DNA of 64,000 bases from an uncultured Spirochaetaceae bacterium (GTDB lineage Bacteria > Spirochaetota > Spirochaetia > Sphaerochaetales > Sphaerochaetaceae). Numbering within the stretch: position 1 is the first letter of the stretch; the number at the start of each line of letters is the position of its first letter. The stretch is taken from contig OMYY01000012.1 of assembly GCA_900315435.1 (NCBI GenBank), positions 1 through 64,000 on the forward strand. The letters are read 5' to 3'. The notes beneath the pieces are model-generated. The model was not told the DNA's origin. It worked only from the letters and a program-made list of their open reading frames with translations, and did no database searches. Below, in pieces: positions 40,920 through 50,113 of this stretch. The position numbers and the translations under genes are program-made.

Positions 40920-42692
40920 TCAATTCACGTTCTTGATCCAGGTTTTGTCCTGGATCTTGTCGTAGACCCTCTTGGTCATCTTGGCGACCAGGTCCTTGAC
41001 CTCGCCGGTCAGGTTGTCCAGGTCGAACATCATCGTCTCGTCCAGGTTGTCTCTGGTCTTGACTTCGGCCTTGCCCTCCTTCAGGGAGCGGTTGCCGACG
41101 GTGATGCGTACCGGGATGCCGATCAGGTCCGCGTCAGCGAACTTGACTCCCGCCGTCTCCTTGCGGTCGTCGTAGAGCACCTCGATGCCGCTCTTGGTGA
41201 GCTCGTCGTAGAGTTTCTCGCCGACTTCCGGATCTTTGACAAGACTGACCAGCTCGACCTGGTAGGGGGCGACGGTGATGGGGAGCTTCAGGCCCTTGTC
41301 GTCGTGGTATTCCTCGGCCAGACAGGCGAGCAGACGGCCGACACCGATGCCATAGGAGCCCATGATGACCGGCTTGCGGACACCGCTCTCATCCTGGAAG
41401 GCCAGATTCATGGCCTCGGAGTAGCGGGTTCCCAGCTGGAAGATGTTGCCGGCCTCGATACCCTTGTCGGAGTGCATCGGCTTTCCGCACTTCGGGCAGA
41501 GATACCCTTCCTGCGCGCTGGCGATGTCGGCTACCAAGCCGTCATAATCACGGCCGTAGTTGGTATTCAGATAGTGGTAGCCTTCCTCGTTGGCACCCGC
41601 GACGAAGTTGTTGCTCTTGGCGACGCTGTCGTCGATGACCTTGACGACTCCTTCCTTGGCGCCGATCGGACTGCCGAAGCCAGGAACCATACCGCCAGCA
41701 AGGATTTCTTCCTCTCTGGCGGGACGCAGGCTGTTGGCCTTCACGGCGTTCTGCAGCTTGCTTTCCTCGACATCCATGTCGCCACGGATGATCGCGACAA
41801 TCAGCTTGTCCTCTTCCTTGCCGTTCTTGTCGTTGATGAAGGCGCCGACCATGAAGACCGCCTTGGCAGTCCGTTTCGCATCAATCTTCAGAAATGCGCA
41901 CAGCTCCTCGATTGTCTTGCAGTCGGGAGTCTTGACCTTTTCCAGTGGCTTCGGCTCCTCGGGCAGGTACTCCTTCTGGAACTTGGCGACCTGGCGGTTG
42001 GCGGTGTAGCCGCACGCGTCGCAGTGGATGATCGTGTCTTCGCCAATCGGAGAGAGGTACATGTACTCGTGGCTGATCTTGCCGCCCATCATGCCACTGT
42101 CGGCGCCGACAGCGATGACGGGGAGCCCACAACGACCGTAGATGCGGAAATAGGCCTTGTAGTGGTCACCATAGACCTTGTCCAGGCCCTCTTGGTCCTT
42201 GTCGAAACTGTAGGAGTCGAGCATGGTGAACTCGCGTACGCGGATCAGGCCTGCGCGCGGACGGGGGTCGTCCCTCCACTTGGTCTGGATCTGGTAGACC
42301 AGGACAGGAAGTTTCTTGTAGGAATCAAGCTCGTCCAACGCGGCGTCGGTGACTGCCTCTTCATGGGTCATGGCAAGCACCATGTCGCGTCCGACACGGT
42401 CCTGGAAGCGGGTCATCTCCTTGTCGATCGAGTAGAAACGTCCCGTCTTCTTCCAGATGTCTGCGGTGTTGACTACCGGCATCTGCATTTCCTGGGCTCC
42501 GATGGCATCCATTTCCTCACGGATGATCGTCTCGATCTTCGTGTTGGAACGGAAGCCGAGAGGAAGCAGGCTGAAGAGCCCGGCTCCCATCTGATTGATG
42601 AATCCCGCCCGCAGAAGATACTCATATCCCTTGGAGTCTGCGCCGCTGGGTGCCTCGCGAAGGGTCTTGGAAAACAGTTTGGACATTCGCAT
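40920..42692 (-). CDS. proS: Prolyl-tRNA synthetase (bacterial type)
   Basis: ProS (590 residues) charges tRNA-Pro. It is the long bacterial type: class II motif 1 region near residues 60-90, motif 2 in QTKWRDDPRPRAGLIRVREF, an inserted editing domain (about 225-385, GGMVPGFGSPIG, DDSVAKSNNFVAGANEEGYH), motif 3 in VIMGSYGIGVGRLLACLAEE, and a C-terminal anticodon-binding domain (VAPYQVELVSL). AGGAG lies about 8 nt before the ATG. It is monocistronic and divergent from the aldolase gene. Confidence 0.96.
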   Translation of the reverse strand: MRMSKLFSKTLREAPSGADSKGYEYLLRAGFINQMGAGLFSLLPLGFRSNTKIETIIREEMDAIGAQEMQMPVVNTADIWKKTGRFYSIDKEMTRFQDRVGRDMVLAMTHEEAVTDAALDELDSYKKLPVLVYQIQTKWRDDPRPRAGLIRVREFTMLDSYSFDKDQEGLDKVYGDHYKAYFRIYGRCGLPVIAVGADSGMMGGKISHEYMYLSPIGEDTIIHCDACGYTANRQVAKFQKEYLPEEPKPLEKVKTPDCKTIEELCAFLKIDAKRTAKAVFMVGAFINDKNGKEEDKLIVAIIRGDMDVEESKLQNAVKANSLRPAREEEILAGGMVPGFGSPIGAKEGVVKVIDDSVAKSNNFVAGANEEGYHYLNTNYGRDYDGLVADIASAQEGYLCPKCGKPMHSDKGIEAGNIFQLGTRYSEAMNLAFQDESGVRKPVIMGSYGIGVGRLLACLAEEYHDDKGLKLPITVAPYQVELVSLVKDPEVGEKLYDELTKSGIEVLYDDRKETAGVKFADADLIGIPVRITVGNRSLKEGKAEVKTRDNLDETMMFDLDNLTGEVKDLVAKMTKRVYDKIQDKTWIKNVN

Positions 42693-42783
42693 GATTGCCT
42701 CTCCTTAGAACCATGGACATTGTAGCGATTTGTCTCGTTTGGGAAAAGATTCCCTTACGATGCACGTTCACAGTTTCCTATGG

Positions 42784-42789
42784 TATACT
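42784..42789 (+). promoter_or_regulatory. -10 element of the leaderless aldolase promoter
   Basis: TATACT lies 7 nt before the ATG at 42797. The best -35 candidate (TGCACG, 17-bp spacer) is weak. No Shine-Dalgarno precedes the start. Confidence 0.5.
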
Positions 42790-42796
42790 CCGTACT

Positions 42797-43432
42797 ATGG
42801 AAGATGCATTGGCGCAAGCGCGCTCAAAGGTGGCCGAGACAATGGCGCGTCTGTATCGGCGCGGCCTGACCACCAGTTTGGGTGGGAATGTCAGCGTACG
42901 GGTGGACGGGAACAGCTTTCTGATCACTCCGAGCGGGCTGGACAAGAGTTCACTTTCGGGCGACCAGATCGCCCAGGTGACGATGGAGGGGGAGAACCTA
43001 TCCTCATGGAAGCTTTCCATCGAGACCGGGATGCACCGCCTGATCTATATGGCCAGGCCGGATGTGCGGGCCATCGTGCACGCCCATCCAATCTATGTCT
43101 CTGCCTTCAGCGCCTTGGAGGAGTGCCCGGTTGACACCCGACTGACCGCCGAGGCCTGGTGGCAACTGGGAGAGGTCGCCATCGTGCCGTATGCGAGGAT
43201 GGGAACGGAGGAGCTGGCGCGGAAAGTAGCGGAAAAGTCCTTGCGTTCCGATGTACTGGTGATGGAGAATCATGGCGTGACCTGCTTGGGCAGGAGCCTG
43301 CTTGAGGCCTTCGAGAAAATCGACGTGCTCGAGAGGTGCTGCCAGATGACGGTCATCGCATGGCAAGCAACACAGAAGGGAATTGCGGTACGGGGCCTGG
43401 ACCAGGCCCGGTGCGATGCCCTGAGAACATAG
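42797..43432 (+). CDS. Class II aldolase/adducin family protein (FucA/AraD-like)
   Basis: This 211-residue protein belongs to the zinc-dependent class II aldolase/adducin family. It shows LGGNVSVRVDGNSFLITPSG, the zinc ligands in VHAHPIYVSAFS and MENHGVTCLG, and the expected size. Relatives are L-fuculose 1-phosphate aldolase and L-ribulose 5-phosphate 4-epimerase, so cleavage of a ketose phosphate to dihydroxyacetone phosphate and an aldehyde is plausible. It is followed at 13 bp by a split transketolase, which suggests one sugar-phosphate pathway. Confidence 0.9.
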   Translation: MEDALAQARSKVAETMARLYRRGLTTSLGGNVSVRVDGNSFLITPSGLDKSSLSGDQIAQVTMEGENLSSWKLSIETGMHRLIYMARPDVRAIVHAHPIYVSAFSALEECPVDTRLTAEAWWQLGEVAIVPYARMGTEELARKVAEKSLRSDVLVMENHGVTCLGRSLLEAFEKIDVLERCCQMTVIAWQATQKGIAVRGLDQARCDALRT

Positions 43433-43445
43433 GGAGGAACAACGT

Positions 43446-44285
43446 ATGCTGGAAGATCTCCAGACTTTGAAACTGAAAGCGTTGGAGATCCGGAAACTGA
43501 CAATCGAGGAGATTGGGAATTTTGGTTCCGGACATATCGGAGGAAGCATGTCGATCGTCGAGATGCTGACCTATCTGTACTATCATGAGATGCATGTCGA
43601 CCCGAAGAACCCTCAGAAGGAGGACCGCGACCGCTTTGTCTGCTCCAAGGGCCACGCCGGCCCGGCGGTCTATGCTACTCTGGCCAGCAAAGGATACTTC
43701 CCCGTCGAGATGCTGATGACGCTCAACCAAGGCGGCACCAAGCTGCCCAGCCATTGCGACATGACCAAGACTCCGGGCGTCGACTTTACCGGCGGGTCGC
43801 TTGGACAGGGCTTCAGCGCCGCCGTTGGCATCGCGCTCGGACAGAAGATCCGCCATTTCGACCAGAGCCGCACGTTCGCCGTCATCGGCGACGGCGAGAG
43901 CCAGGAGGGCGAAATCTGGGAGGCTGCCGAGACGGCTGCCATGTGGAAGCTGGACAACCTGATCGCCTTTACCGATTTCAACCGCCTGCAACTGGATGGC
44001 AGGACCGAGGACATCATCTGCATGGATGGAATCGAGACCCGCTGGCAGGGTTTCGGGTGGCACGTGCAGAGAATCTGCGGCCATAACTTCGAAATGATCG
44101 ATGATGCCGTGCAGAGGGCCAAGAAGACACCGGGACGTCCCCACATGATCATCATGGACACGCAGAAATCCCATGGCTTCATCCCGGGCGAGAAGACCGA
44201 AAAGAACCACAGCATGGCATTCAACCTTGAGCAGGCGAAGGAAGCCGTCAAGGAGCTGTACGAGCGCGAGGGGGTGCAGGCATGA
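43446..44285 (+). CDS. Transketolase N-terminal subunit
   Basis: This 279-residue chain corresponds to the thiamine diphosphate-binding (PP) half of transketolase: SGHIGGSMSIVEMLTYLYYH, KGHAGPAVYA, GSLGQGFSAAVGIALG and the ThDP motif GDGESQEGEIWEAA ending near FNRLQLDG. It works with the C-terminal chain encoded next. GGGAGG precedes the ATG, and its stop overlaps the next start by 4 bp. A second split transketolase lies at 57.5 kb. Confidence 0.94.
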   Translation: MLEDLQTLKLKALEIRKLTIEEIGNFGSGHIGGSMSIVEMLTYLYYHEMHVDPKNPQKEDRDRFVCSKGHAGPAVYATLASKGYFPVEMLMTLNQGGTKLPSHCDMTKTPGVDFTGGSLGQGFSAAVGIALGQKIRHFDQSRTFAVIGDGESQEGEIWEAAETAAMWKLDNLIAFTDFNRLQLDGRTEDIICMDGIETRWQGFGWHVQRICGHNFEMIDDAVQRAKKTPGRPHMIIMDTQKSHGFIPGEKTEKNHSMAFNLEQAKEAVKELYEREGVQA

Positions 44286-45229
44286 GAGACACCAAAGATT
44301 TCAAATTCATGAGAGACGTGATGATGGCGGCGATCAACGACTTGGCCGCCATCCATGAGGATGTCGTCTACCTTGATGCGGACCTTTCCTCCTGCATCGG
44401 GGCTGGATCTTTCCAGAAGCTCTATCCAGACCGCTTCTACAACTGCGGTATCGCCGAGGGCAACATGGTCGCTGTCGCCGCAGGTCTTTCTTCGGCCGGC
44501 CTGACCCCGTTCGCCCACAGTTTTGGCGTCTTCGCCAGCCGCAGGGCGTATGACCAGGCGTTCCTCAGTGTCGGTTACGCCAAACGCTGCGTGCATCTGC
44601 TCGGCTCCGATCCCGGTGTCAACGCCACCTATAACGGCGGCACCCATATGCCGTTCGAGGACATCGCCCTGATGCGCCAGATTCCGGGCATGATCGTGAT
44701 CGAGCCCAGCGACGCGCAGAGCCTGTACGAGCTGACCCTGCAGGTCTATGACAGCGGAAAGGCCAGCTATACCCGCTTCCCGCGCAAGACCATCGCCCAC
44801 CGCTATCCGCTCGGCACCAAGGTCGAGCTGGGCAAGGGCATCGAGCTCGCCGATGGCGGTGACTTGGCGATTGTCGCGACCGGCCAGGTGATGGTGGACG
44901 CGGCGACCAAAGCGGTCGAGCTGCTTGCCCAAAAGGGAATCAAGGCGACGTTGGTCGACCTGCACACAATCCGTCCGCTGGACACTGCCTTGATCGACAA
45001 GGTGGCCAAGCGGACCGGGCACGTCCTGGTCTGTGAGAACGGCCGCTATGCCGGCGGCGTGGGCGAGATGGTTGCCGGATACCTTGCCAAGACCAACCCG
45101 GTCAAGATGGATTTTGTCAATGTCGGCGAACGCTTCGGCGAGGTCGGCAACCTGGACTATCTGACAAAGGCGTTCGGTTTCACTCCAGAGCATATCGCCG
45201 AGGTGGGCGAAGCACTGGCGAAACGCTGA
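44282..45229 (+). CDS. Transketolase C-terminal subunit
   Basis: This 315-residue chain carries the pyrimidine-binding and C-terminal domains of transketolase: GIAEGNMVAVAAGLSSAG with the catalytic Glu, PFAHSFGVFASRRAYDQ, GGTHMPFEDIALMR, and the C-terminal VATGQVMVDAATKAVELL. With the preceding chain it moves two-carbon units between sugar phosphates. It ends at the terminator at 45257-45277. Confidence 0.94.
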   Translation: MRDTKDFKFMRDVMMAAINDLAAIHEDVVYLDADLSSCIGAGSFQKLYPDRFYNCGIAEGNMVAVAAGLSSAGLTPFAHSFGVFASRRAYDQAFLSVGYAKRCVHLLGSDPGVNATYNGGTHMPFEDIALMRQIPGMIVIEPSDAQSLYELTLQVYDSGKASYTRFPRKTIAHRYPLGTKVELGKGIELADGGDLAIVATGQVMVDAATKAVELLAQKGIKATLVDLHTIRPLDTALIDKVAKRTGHVLVCENGRYAGGVGEMVAGYLAKTNPVKMDFVNVGERFGEVGNLDYLTKAFGFTPEHIAEVGEALAKR

Positions 45230-45256
45230 ACAGAGAACCAGACAAGATTTCCTTGG

Positions 45257-45277
45257 GGGGACCGCACCACGGTCCCC
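45257..45277 (+). terminator. Terminator of the aldolase-transketolase operon
   Basis: GGGGACCG and CGGTCCCC form a perfect 8-bp stem around CACCA, followed by TTTGCTTTG. Confidence 0.85.
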
Positions 45278-45328
45278 TTTGCTTTGTCCGGGAAAGAGTG
45301 CGATACTTGCCCAAAGGGGGTACGTACC

Positions 45329-46036
45329 ATGCGCGTTCAGCTGGATACCATTGCCGTGTGGGACGCCATCAAGTCCGGAGGGGAGTGTTTCCTCTGCAGC
45401 CTGAAGAAGCAAGCCGAGACCCGGTCGGTCAAGTTCTACCTCGGCCCATCGGTCATGAACCCTGAGACGCGGGTCAAGGTCAACCAATCATGGTTCTGCC
45501 ATGACCATGTACAGCAATTGCTCGCGGCAGGGAAGGTCCAGGGAATGGCGCTGATGAGCGACACCTACCTGCACGAGACCCGCGAGAGCCTGGAAAAGGC
45601 GATGAAAGGGATTCTTGACGCCAAGGCGGGACGAAAAGTCGACAAGGCGGTCGCCGCTTTCCAGCAGGCGGTCGAGAAGCGCCAACCCCAGTGTCTGGTC
45701 TGCCGGCAGGAGGAGGAACACGATATCCGCTATACCTACACGACAGCCTTCCTCTATGGCCATGATCCCGATTTCCAGAAAGCGTTGCAGGAGGGCAAGG
45801 GCTTCTGCCTCCCCCATTACCAGATGCTCCTTGTGTGGAGCAAAGAGGCTCTCGACGCCGAGAACCGCAAGCGTTTCGTGACCGACCTTACCGAGGTGGA
45901 ACTGCGGAACCTGGAACGGTTGCAGGATGACGTCCTCTGGCAGACCCAGAAGTTCAAGGCAGAGAACTTCGACAAGCCATGGAACGGCTGCGAAGATGCC
46001 CAGAAACGGGTGGTGGGAAAGCTGGGTGGTTTCTGA
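45329..46036 (+). CDS. DUF6062 family protein
   Basis: This 235-residue protein resembles DUF6062 proteins of anaerobic bacteria. Conserved cysteine/histidine groups are evenly placed: GGECFLCSLKK, WFCHDHVQQL, QCLVCRQEEEHD and GFCLPHYQMLL. They look like paired metal or redox sites, perhaps two zinc-ribbon-like units. The function is unknown. AGGGGG about 8 nt upstream fixes the start at 45329; GATACT at 45301 may be its -10. It lies alone between a terminator and the nitroreductase gene. Confidence 0.8.
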   Translation: MRVQLDTIAVWDAIKSGGECFLCSLKKQAETRSVKFYLGPSVMNPETRVKVNQSWFCHDHVQQLLAAGKVQGMALMSDTYLHETRESLEKAMKGILDAKAGRKVDKAVAAFQQAVEKRQPQCLVCRQEEEHDIRYTYTTAFLYGHDPDFQKALQEGKGFCLPHYQMLLVWSKEALDAENRKRFVTDLTEVELRNLERLQDDVLWQTQKFKAENFDKPWNGCEDAQKRVVGKLGGF

Positions 46037-46095
46037 CCCTGCCTTCTTGACTTGCCGGCGAAGTCGTCCGACCATGGGGCGTGAAGGAGCAGCAT

Positions 46096-46668
46096 ATGAG
46101 TATCATTGATTCCCTTGAGAAGCGCAGAAGCATCTATCAGATCGACAAGCATCTCCCCGTCCCCCAAGAACAGGTGGTCTCCATGGTGGAGCAGGCTACG
46201 GCGCTAGTGCCGGATGCCTTCAACATGAAGAGCGCCCGGGTGGTGGTTGCCCTGGGAGCCCAGCAGGACAGGCTCTGGGATACCATCTACGAAGTGTTCG
46301 GGGGCAAGGTTCCCCGGGAAAAGGTCAATGGGTTCAAGAACGGCGCGGGAACCATCCTGTATTTCATCGACATGGCGGTGGTGGAGGGAATGCAGAAGCA
46401 ATTTCCCCTCTATGCCGCCAACTTCCCCATCTGGGCCCAGCAGGCGAACGGCATGCTCCAGCTTTCCATCTGGTCGGCGTTGCGCGACATGGACATCGGC
46501 GCCAACCTGCAGCACTATAACCCTGTCATCGACCAGAAGGTAAAGGAACTCTTCAAGGTGCCGGAAAACTACCAGCTGGTCGCCCAGATGCCGTTTGGAG
46601 GCATCGTCGCCTTGCCCGACGCGAAACCTGCCGAGGACATTGCCCTCAGGGTCTCGGTGAAAGCATAG
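46096..46668 (+). CDS. Nitroreductase-family protein (HBN1/FRN2-like)
   Basis: This 190-residue flavoprotein resembles the small nitroreductases: the N-terminal SLEKRRSIYQIDKHLPVPQE, FNMKSARVVVALGAQQDRLW and the C-terminal AQMPFGGIVALPDAK. Such enzymes use FMN and NAD(P)H and reduce nitro compounds or quinones. AAGGAG before ATG 46096 sets the start. It overlaps the convergent MATE gene by 23 bp at the 3' ends. It is intact, unlike the remnant at 26.9 kb, and belongs to a different subfamily. Confidence 0.88.
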   Translation: MSIIDSLEKRRSIYQIDKHLPVPQEQVVSMVEQATALVPDAFNMKSARVVVALGAQQDRLWDTIYEVFGGKVPREKVNGFKNGAGTILYFIDMAVVEGMQKQFPLYAANFPIWAQQANGMLQLSIWSALRDMDIGANLQHYNPVIDQKVKELFKVPENYQLVAQMPFGGIVALPDAKPAEDIALRVSVKA

Positions 46669-48034
46669 GAGGTTGCTCTCCTGTTCTCGCCGCGTGCGTT
46701 TCCAACATCTTCTGAAGCCTGCGGAAACAGTGCAGGACGGCGGGAATCAGGAAGCAGTCGGCCAAAATCCAGGCGAACGGGCTTGCGAAGCATGCAGCCA
46801 CATAGCCCCAGAGGGGGACCAGGACGATACCGTCAAAGGCCCTTGCCACCATCTCGAAGACTCCGGAGAGAATGGCGAAGACCCCGAAGCCCATGCCTTG
46901 GATCATGAATCTGATGATATTGACCAGGGCGAGCGGGAAATAGAAGGAACTCTGGATGGTCAGGAACAAGTGCGCGTTGCGGATCAAGGCCTCTTGGCTG
47001 GGGTCGACGAAGAGCGTGCTGAGCTTGCCGCCGAAGAGGAAAAGCACCACGAAAGCGACCACCGAGTAGCAGAGACCGATGAAGCAGCAGGAAAGAAGAC
47101 CTTTCCTGAGACGGGGAATGTCGCCCGCTCCGGTATTCTGCCCGCCGTAGGTGGCCATCGTGGTTCCCATGGCGTCGTACGGGCAGCAGAAGAACATGCC
47201 GATGCGGTTGCCGGCAGTGACGCAGGCCACAGCCTCGGAGCCCAGCGTGTTGACCGAGGTCTGCAGGATGACGCTGCCAATGGCGGTGATCGAGTACTGC
47301 AACCCCATCGGGACCCCGTTGTACAGCAGCACGCTCCACTTGGACATCTGCACCTTCCGTTCCGAAGGCTGCATGCGAAGGATCGGGTAGTGGCCGATCA
47401 TGTAGAACAGGCTGATGAATCCGGCAATCGCCTGGCTGATTACCGTCGCCAGCGAGGCTCCCGCGACCCCCATGGGGATTACCAGGATGAGGAAAAGGTC
47501 AAGGAAGATGTTCAGCACCGAGGAAAGCAGGAGGAAATAGACCGGCGTCTTGCTGTCGCCGAGGGCGCGGAGAATGGCGGAGACCATGTTGTAGAGGATG
47601 GTGAAAGGGATGCCCAAGAAGAGTATGCGCATGTAGGCAACTGCTCCGTCGATGATGTCCTCCGGGGTCAGCATGGCCTGGAAGATCTGTTGGCAGAAGA
47701 TGGTGGTCAGCGTGGTGAAGACCGCGGCGAAGAGCAGGCAGAGAGGAATGATGTTGTAGAGGTATTGGCGCAGTCCCGACTCGTCCTTTGCGCCAAATCG
47801 TTGACTGACTGGAATGGAGAAGCCGCTGGTCAGTCCCATGCAGAAACCGATGATCAGGAAGTTGACCGACCCGGTTGCCCCTACCGCCGCCAGGGCTTGG
47901 ACCCCGAGGCATTTGGCGACAATGATGGTGTCGGTCACGGTATAGAACTGTTGGAACAGGTAGCCCACCAGCACGGGAAACATGAATGCGAGGATCAGCC
48001 GCATCGGGCTGCCTTGGGTAAGGTCCTTCGTCAT
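46646..48034 (-). CDS. MATE-family efflux transporter
   Basis: This 462-residue protein has twelve predicted helices in two similar halves, as in MATE (multidrug and toxin extrusion) exporters that expel organic cations with Na+ or H+. Family features include LTQGSPMRLILAFMFPVLVG, AAVGATGSVNFLIIGF, GLTSGFSIPVSQRFGAKDE and, in the second half, PMGLQYSITAIGSVILQ. No Shine-Dalgarno precedes the start; TAGTTT lies 7 nt upstream, so it may be leaderless. The substrate is unknown. Confidence 0.92.
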   Translation of the reverse strand: MTKDLTQGSPMRLILAFMFPVLVGYLFQQFYTVTDTIIVAKCLGVQALAAVGATGSVNFLIIGFCMGLTSGFSIPVSQRFGAKDESGLRQYLYNIIPLCLLFAAVFTTLTTIFCQQIFQAMLTPEDIIDGAVAYMRILFLGIPFTILYNMVSAILRALGDSKTPVYFLLLSSVLNIFLDLFLILVIPMGVAGASLATVISQAIAGFISLFYMIGHYPILRMQPSERKVQMSKWSVLLYNGVPMGLQYSITAIGSVILQTSVNTLGSEAVACVTAGNRIGMFFCCPYDAMGTTMATYGGQNTGAGDIPRLRKGLLSCCFIGLCYSVVAFVVLFLFGGKLSTLFVDPSQEALIRNAHLFLTIQSSFYFPLALVNIIRFMIQGMGFGVFAILSGVFEMVARAFDGIVLVPLWGYVAACFASPFAWILADCFLIPAVLHCFRRLQKMLETHAARTGEQPPMLSPRP

Positions 48035-48080
48035 GCTTTGGAAACTAATCGCTTATAAGGAAAAAGTCTAGAAGGGAGAA

Positions 48081-48110
48081 AGCACCAGCCGGGGGAAACC
48101 GGCTGGTGCT
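48081..48110. terminator. Hairpin between cstA and the MATE gene
   Basis: AGCACCAGCCGG and CCGGCTGGTGCT form a perfect 12-bp stem around GGGAAA, just after the minus-strand cstA stop. It is followed on that strand by TTTCTCCC, so the T-tail is weak. Confidence 0.7.
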
Positions 48111-48116
48111 GGGAAA

Positions 48117-49796
48117 TTAACCTACAATAGGTTCTGCCTGCTTGGAGAAGATCTTCTTGAAGCAGGAGACGGCTACGACGATTGCCAAGCCAATCAAGAG
48201 GATGGCCAGCGTGTTCTGCATGACCGGGGCAAGGGACGGGCCTTTGGCCGCGATCGTGCGGAAGTTCTTGACCACCGTCTGTGCCAGCGCGGTCAGGGTG
48301 ACCGCCAGCATGAAGAACATCGGCAACAGCATCATCTTGTACTTCCGTCCGCTGCGGCGAAGGAACACCGCGGCCGCACTAAGCGCAAGTACGGACAAAA
48401 GCTGGTTGGAAGAGCCGAACAAGGCCCAAATGGAACCATACCCACCCAGCGAGAGCATATAGCCCGGAATCAGGACAAGGATGGTGGCGACCCATTTGTT
48501 GCTCAGGACGGTCGCGACCGGTCCTTTCTCCGGATGGTCGCTGTCAGTGAAGAGCTCCTGCCAGGAAAGGCGGCCGACACGGGCGACCGAGTCGAGGCTG
48601 GTCAGGGCAAAGGCGCTGACGGCCAGCGAGATTAGTTCGAAGGAAAGGTCGTTCGGCAGACCGATCTTCTGCAGGAAACCCGCGACAGCACCAGCGAAGA
48701 TGACCTGCGGGGTCCCCTTGGGAAGCGCGCCGCTCGCAGAGGCGACGGAGCCGGCAGCGACAAGGCTGATGACACCGAGCACCACCTCGAGCAACATGGC
48801 GCCGTAGGAAACCGGGAGCATGTCGCTTTCTTTGGCGACCTGCTTGCTGGCCGTCTCGGAGGAGACCAGCGAATGGAATCCGCTGACAGCGCCACAGGCG
48901 ACCGTCACGAAGAGGATCGGGAACAGGCTGCCGGTTGAGGCGGTGAAGCCGGTGAAGGCCGGCAGGTTCATCACCGGGCGGGCGACGAGGATGCCGAGCA
49001 CCGCGGCCAGAATCATGATGACCAAAAGATAACTGTTCAGGTAGTCGCGGGGCTGGAGCAGGATCCAGACCGGGGCGACGCTGGCGATCAGGATGTAGAA
49101 GAAGACCAGGTTCCTCCAGCTCTCGACACTGACGTTCATCGGCAGGACATAGCCCAGTGCGATACACGCGACGAGCAGCACCAGGGAGATGACCGTGTTC
49201 TTCGCGGTGCTCAGGTTCGGCAGTTTCTTGAACAGCAGTCCAAGGAAGACTGCCGCGGCGATGAAGAGCACCGAGGTGGTCGCCACCTGCCCGTTGGAAT
49301 GGTTGACTGCGGCGGTGAAACCAGCCGAAGTGCCGAAGCTCTTGGCGCAGATGTCGGCGAATGCCGCGACGACAAGGATGGAAAAGAGGTAGCAGAACAG
49401 CAGGAAAAGCCGCTTGCCGGTCTTGCCGACGTATTTCTCGATAATGAAGCCAATCGATTTGCCCTTGTTGTGCACCGAAGCGTACATTGCGCTATAGTCT
49501 TGGACGGCTCCAATGAAAATGCCGCCAATCAGACACCATAGCAGTACCGGTACCCAACCGAATACCGCGGCTTGAATCGGTCCATTGATCGGACCGGCAC
49601 CGGCGATTGATGCGAACTGGTGGCCGAAGACGACCTGCCGTTTGGTCGGCATGTAATCCTGTCCGTCCTTGAGAGCGACAGCGGGAGTAGGACGTTTGTC
49701 GTCGATACCCCAGGTCTTCTCCAAGAACTTGCCATAGAACGCATACCCGGCGATTACTGCGACGATAGCAACGATCATGATTGCCATTCCGTTCAT
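48117..49796 (-). CDS. cstA: Pyruvate/peptide transporter CstA
   Basis: CstA (559 residues) is a large membrane carrier (about sixteen helices) induced by carbon starvation in E. coli and linked to uptake of peptides and pyruvate. Family motifs include GHQFASIAGAGPINGPIQAA, YSAMYASVHNKGKSIGFIIE, GAVSGFHSLVSSETASKQ and LGGYGSIWALFGSSNQL. It is shorter than E. coli CstA (701), like many relatives. AGGAGG 6 nt before ATG 49796 sets the start; a longer frame has no ribosome site. A strong promoter and a palindrome lie upstream. Confidence 0.94.
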   Translation of the reverse strand: MNGMAIMIVAIVAVIAGYAFYGKFLEKTWGIDDKRPTPAVALKDGQDYMPTKRQVVFGHQFASIAGAGPINGPIQAAVFGWVPVLLWCLIGGIFIGAVQDYSAMYASVHNKGKSIGFIIEKYVGKTGKRLFLLFCYLFSILVVAAFADICAKSFGTSAGFTAAVNHSNGQVATTSVLFIAAAVFLGLLFKKLPNLSTAKNTVISLVLLVACIALGYVLPMNVSVESWRNLVFFYILIASVAPVWILLQPRDYLNSYLLVIMILAAVLGILVARPVMNLPAFTGFTASTGSLFPILFVTVACGAVSGFHSLVSSETASKQVAKESDMLPVSYGAMLLEVVLGVISLVAAGSVASASGALPKGTPQVIFAGAVAGFLQKIGLPNDLSFELISLAVSAFALTSLDSVARVGRLSWQELFTDSDHPEKGPVATVLSNKWVATILVLIPGYMLSLGGYGSIWALFGSSNQLLSVLALSAAAVFLRRSGRKYKMMLLPMFFMLAVTLTALAQTVVKNFRTIAAKGPSLAPVMQNTLAILLIGLAIVVAVSCFKKIFSKQAEPIVG

Positions 49797-49881
49797 AACT
49801 TGCCTCCTGTATGCGGAACAATCTGCCCAGGCCTGTTTTTCTTTCCCCATCAAAACAACTGCCTGTAGCGTAATGCGAGCA

Positions 49882-49911
49882 AATATAGAGAAAACAAATA
49901 GTGTGTGTCAA
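49882..49911 (-). promoter_or_regulatory. cstA promoter
   Basis: On the minus strand TTGACA, an 18-bp spacer and TATATT form a near-consensus promoter about 86 bp before the cstA start. Confidence 0.75.
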
Positions 49912-49930
49912 TCGAAAAACGAAACTTTTA

Positions 49931-49953
49931 GCATAAAAAATTAATTTTTATGC
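49931..49953. promoter_or_regulatory. Palindrome upstream of the cstA promoter
   Basis: GCATAAAAA and TTTTTATGC flank ATTAA and form a 23-bp palindrome whose centre is about 66 bp upstream of the expected cstA transcription start. This is the usual distance for an activator site. It may serve starvation control, but the binding protein is unknown. Confidence 0.5.
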
Positions 49954-50025
49954 AGAAAACTGTATTGTATGTATAAACAGGGAAAAGAGTCAGCCTATTC
50001 AGCGAAAAATGCAAGAAAGAAACGA

Positions 50026-50045
50026 GGCACCTCGGAAAAGGTGCC
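50026..50045 (-). terminator. Terminator of the 50.1-kb orphan gene
   Basis: GGCACCT and AGGTGCC form a 7-bp stem; on the minus strand TCGTTTCTTTCTTGC follows. It ends the gene at 50114-50668. Together with the cstA control region it fills the 317-bp gap between these genes; nothing else is visible there. Confidence 0.6.
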
Positions 50046-50113
50046 GTCCTGTGGAGACAAAACCGACCTCTTCTCGGCCTTGCTGGCCACCGCAAGCGAT
50101 GAAAGATAGTAGG

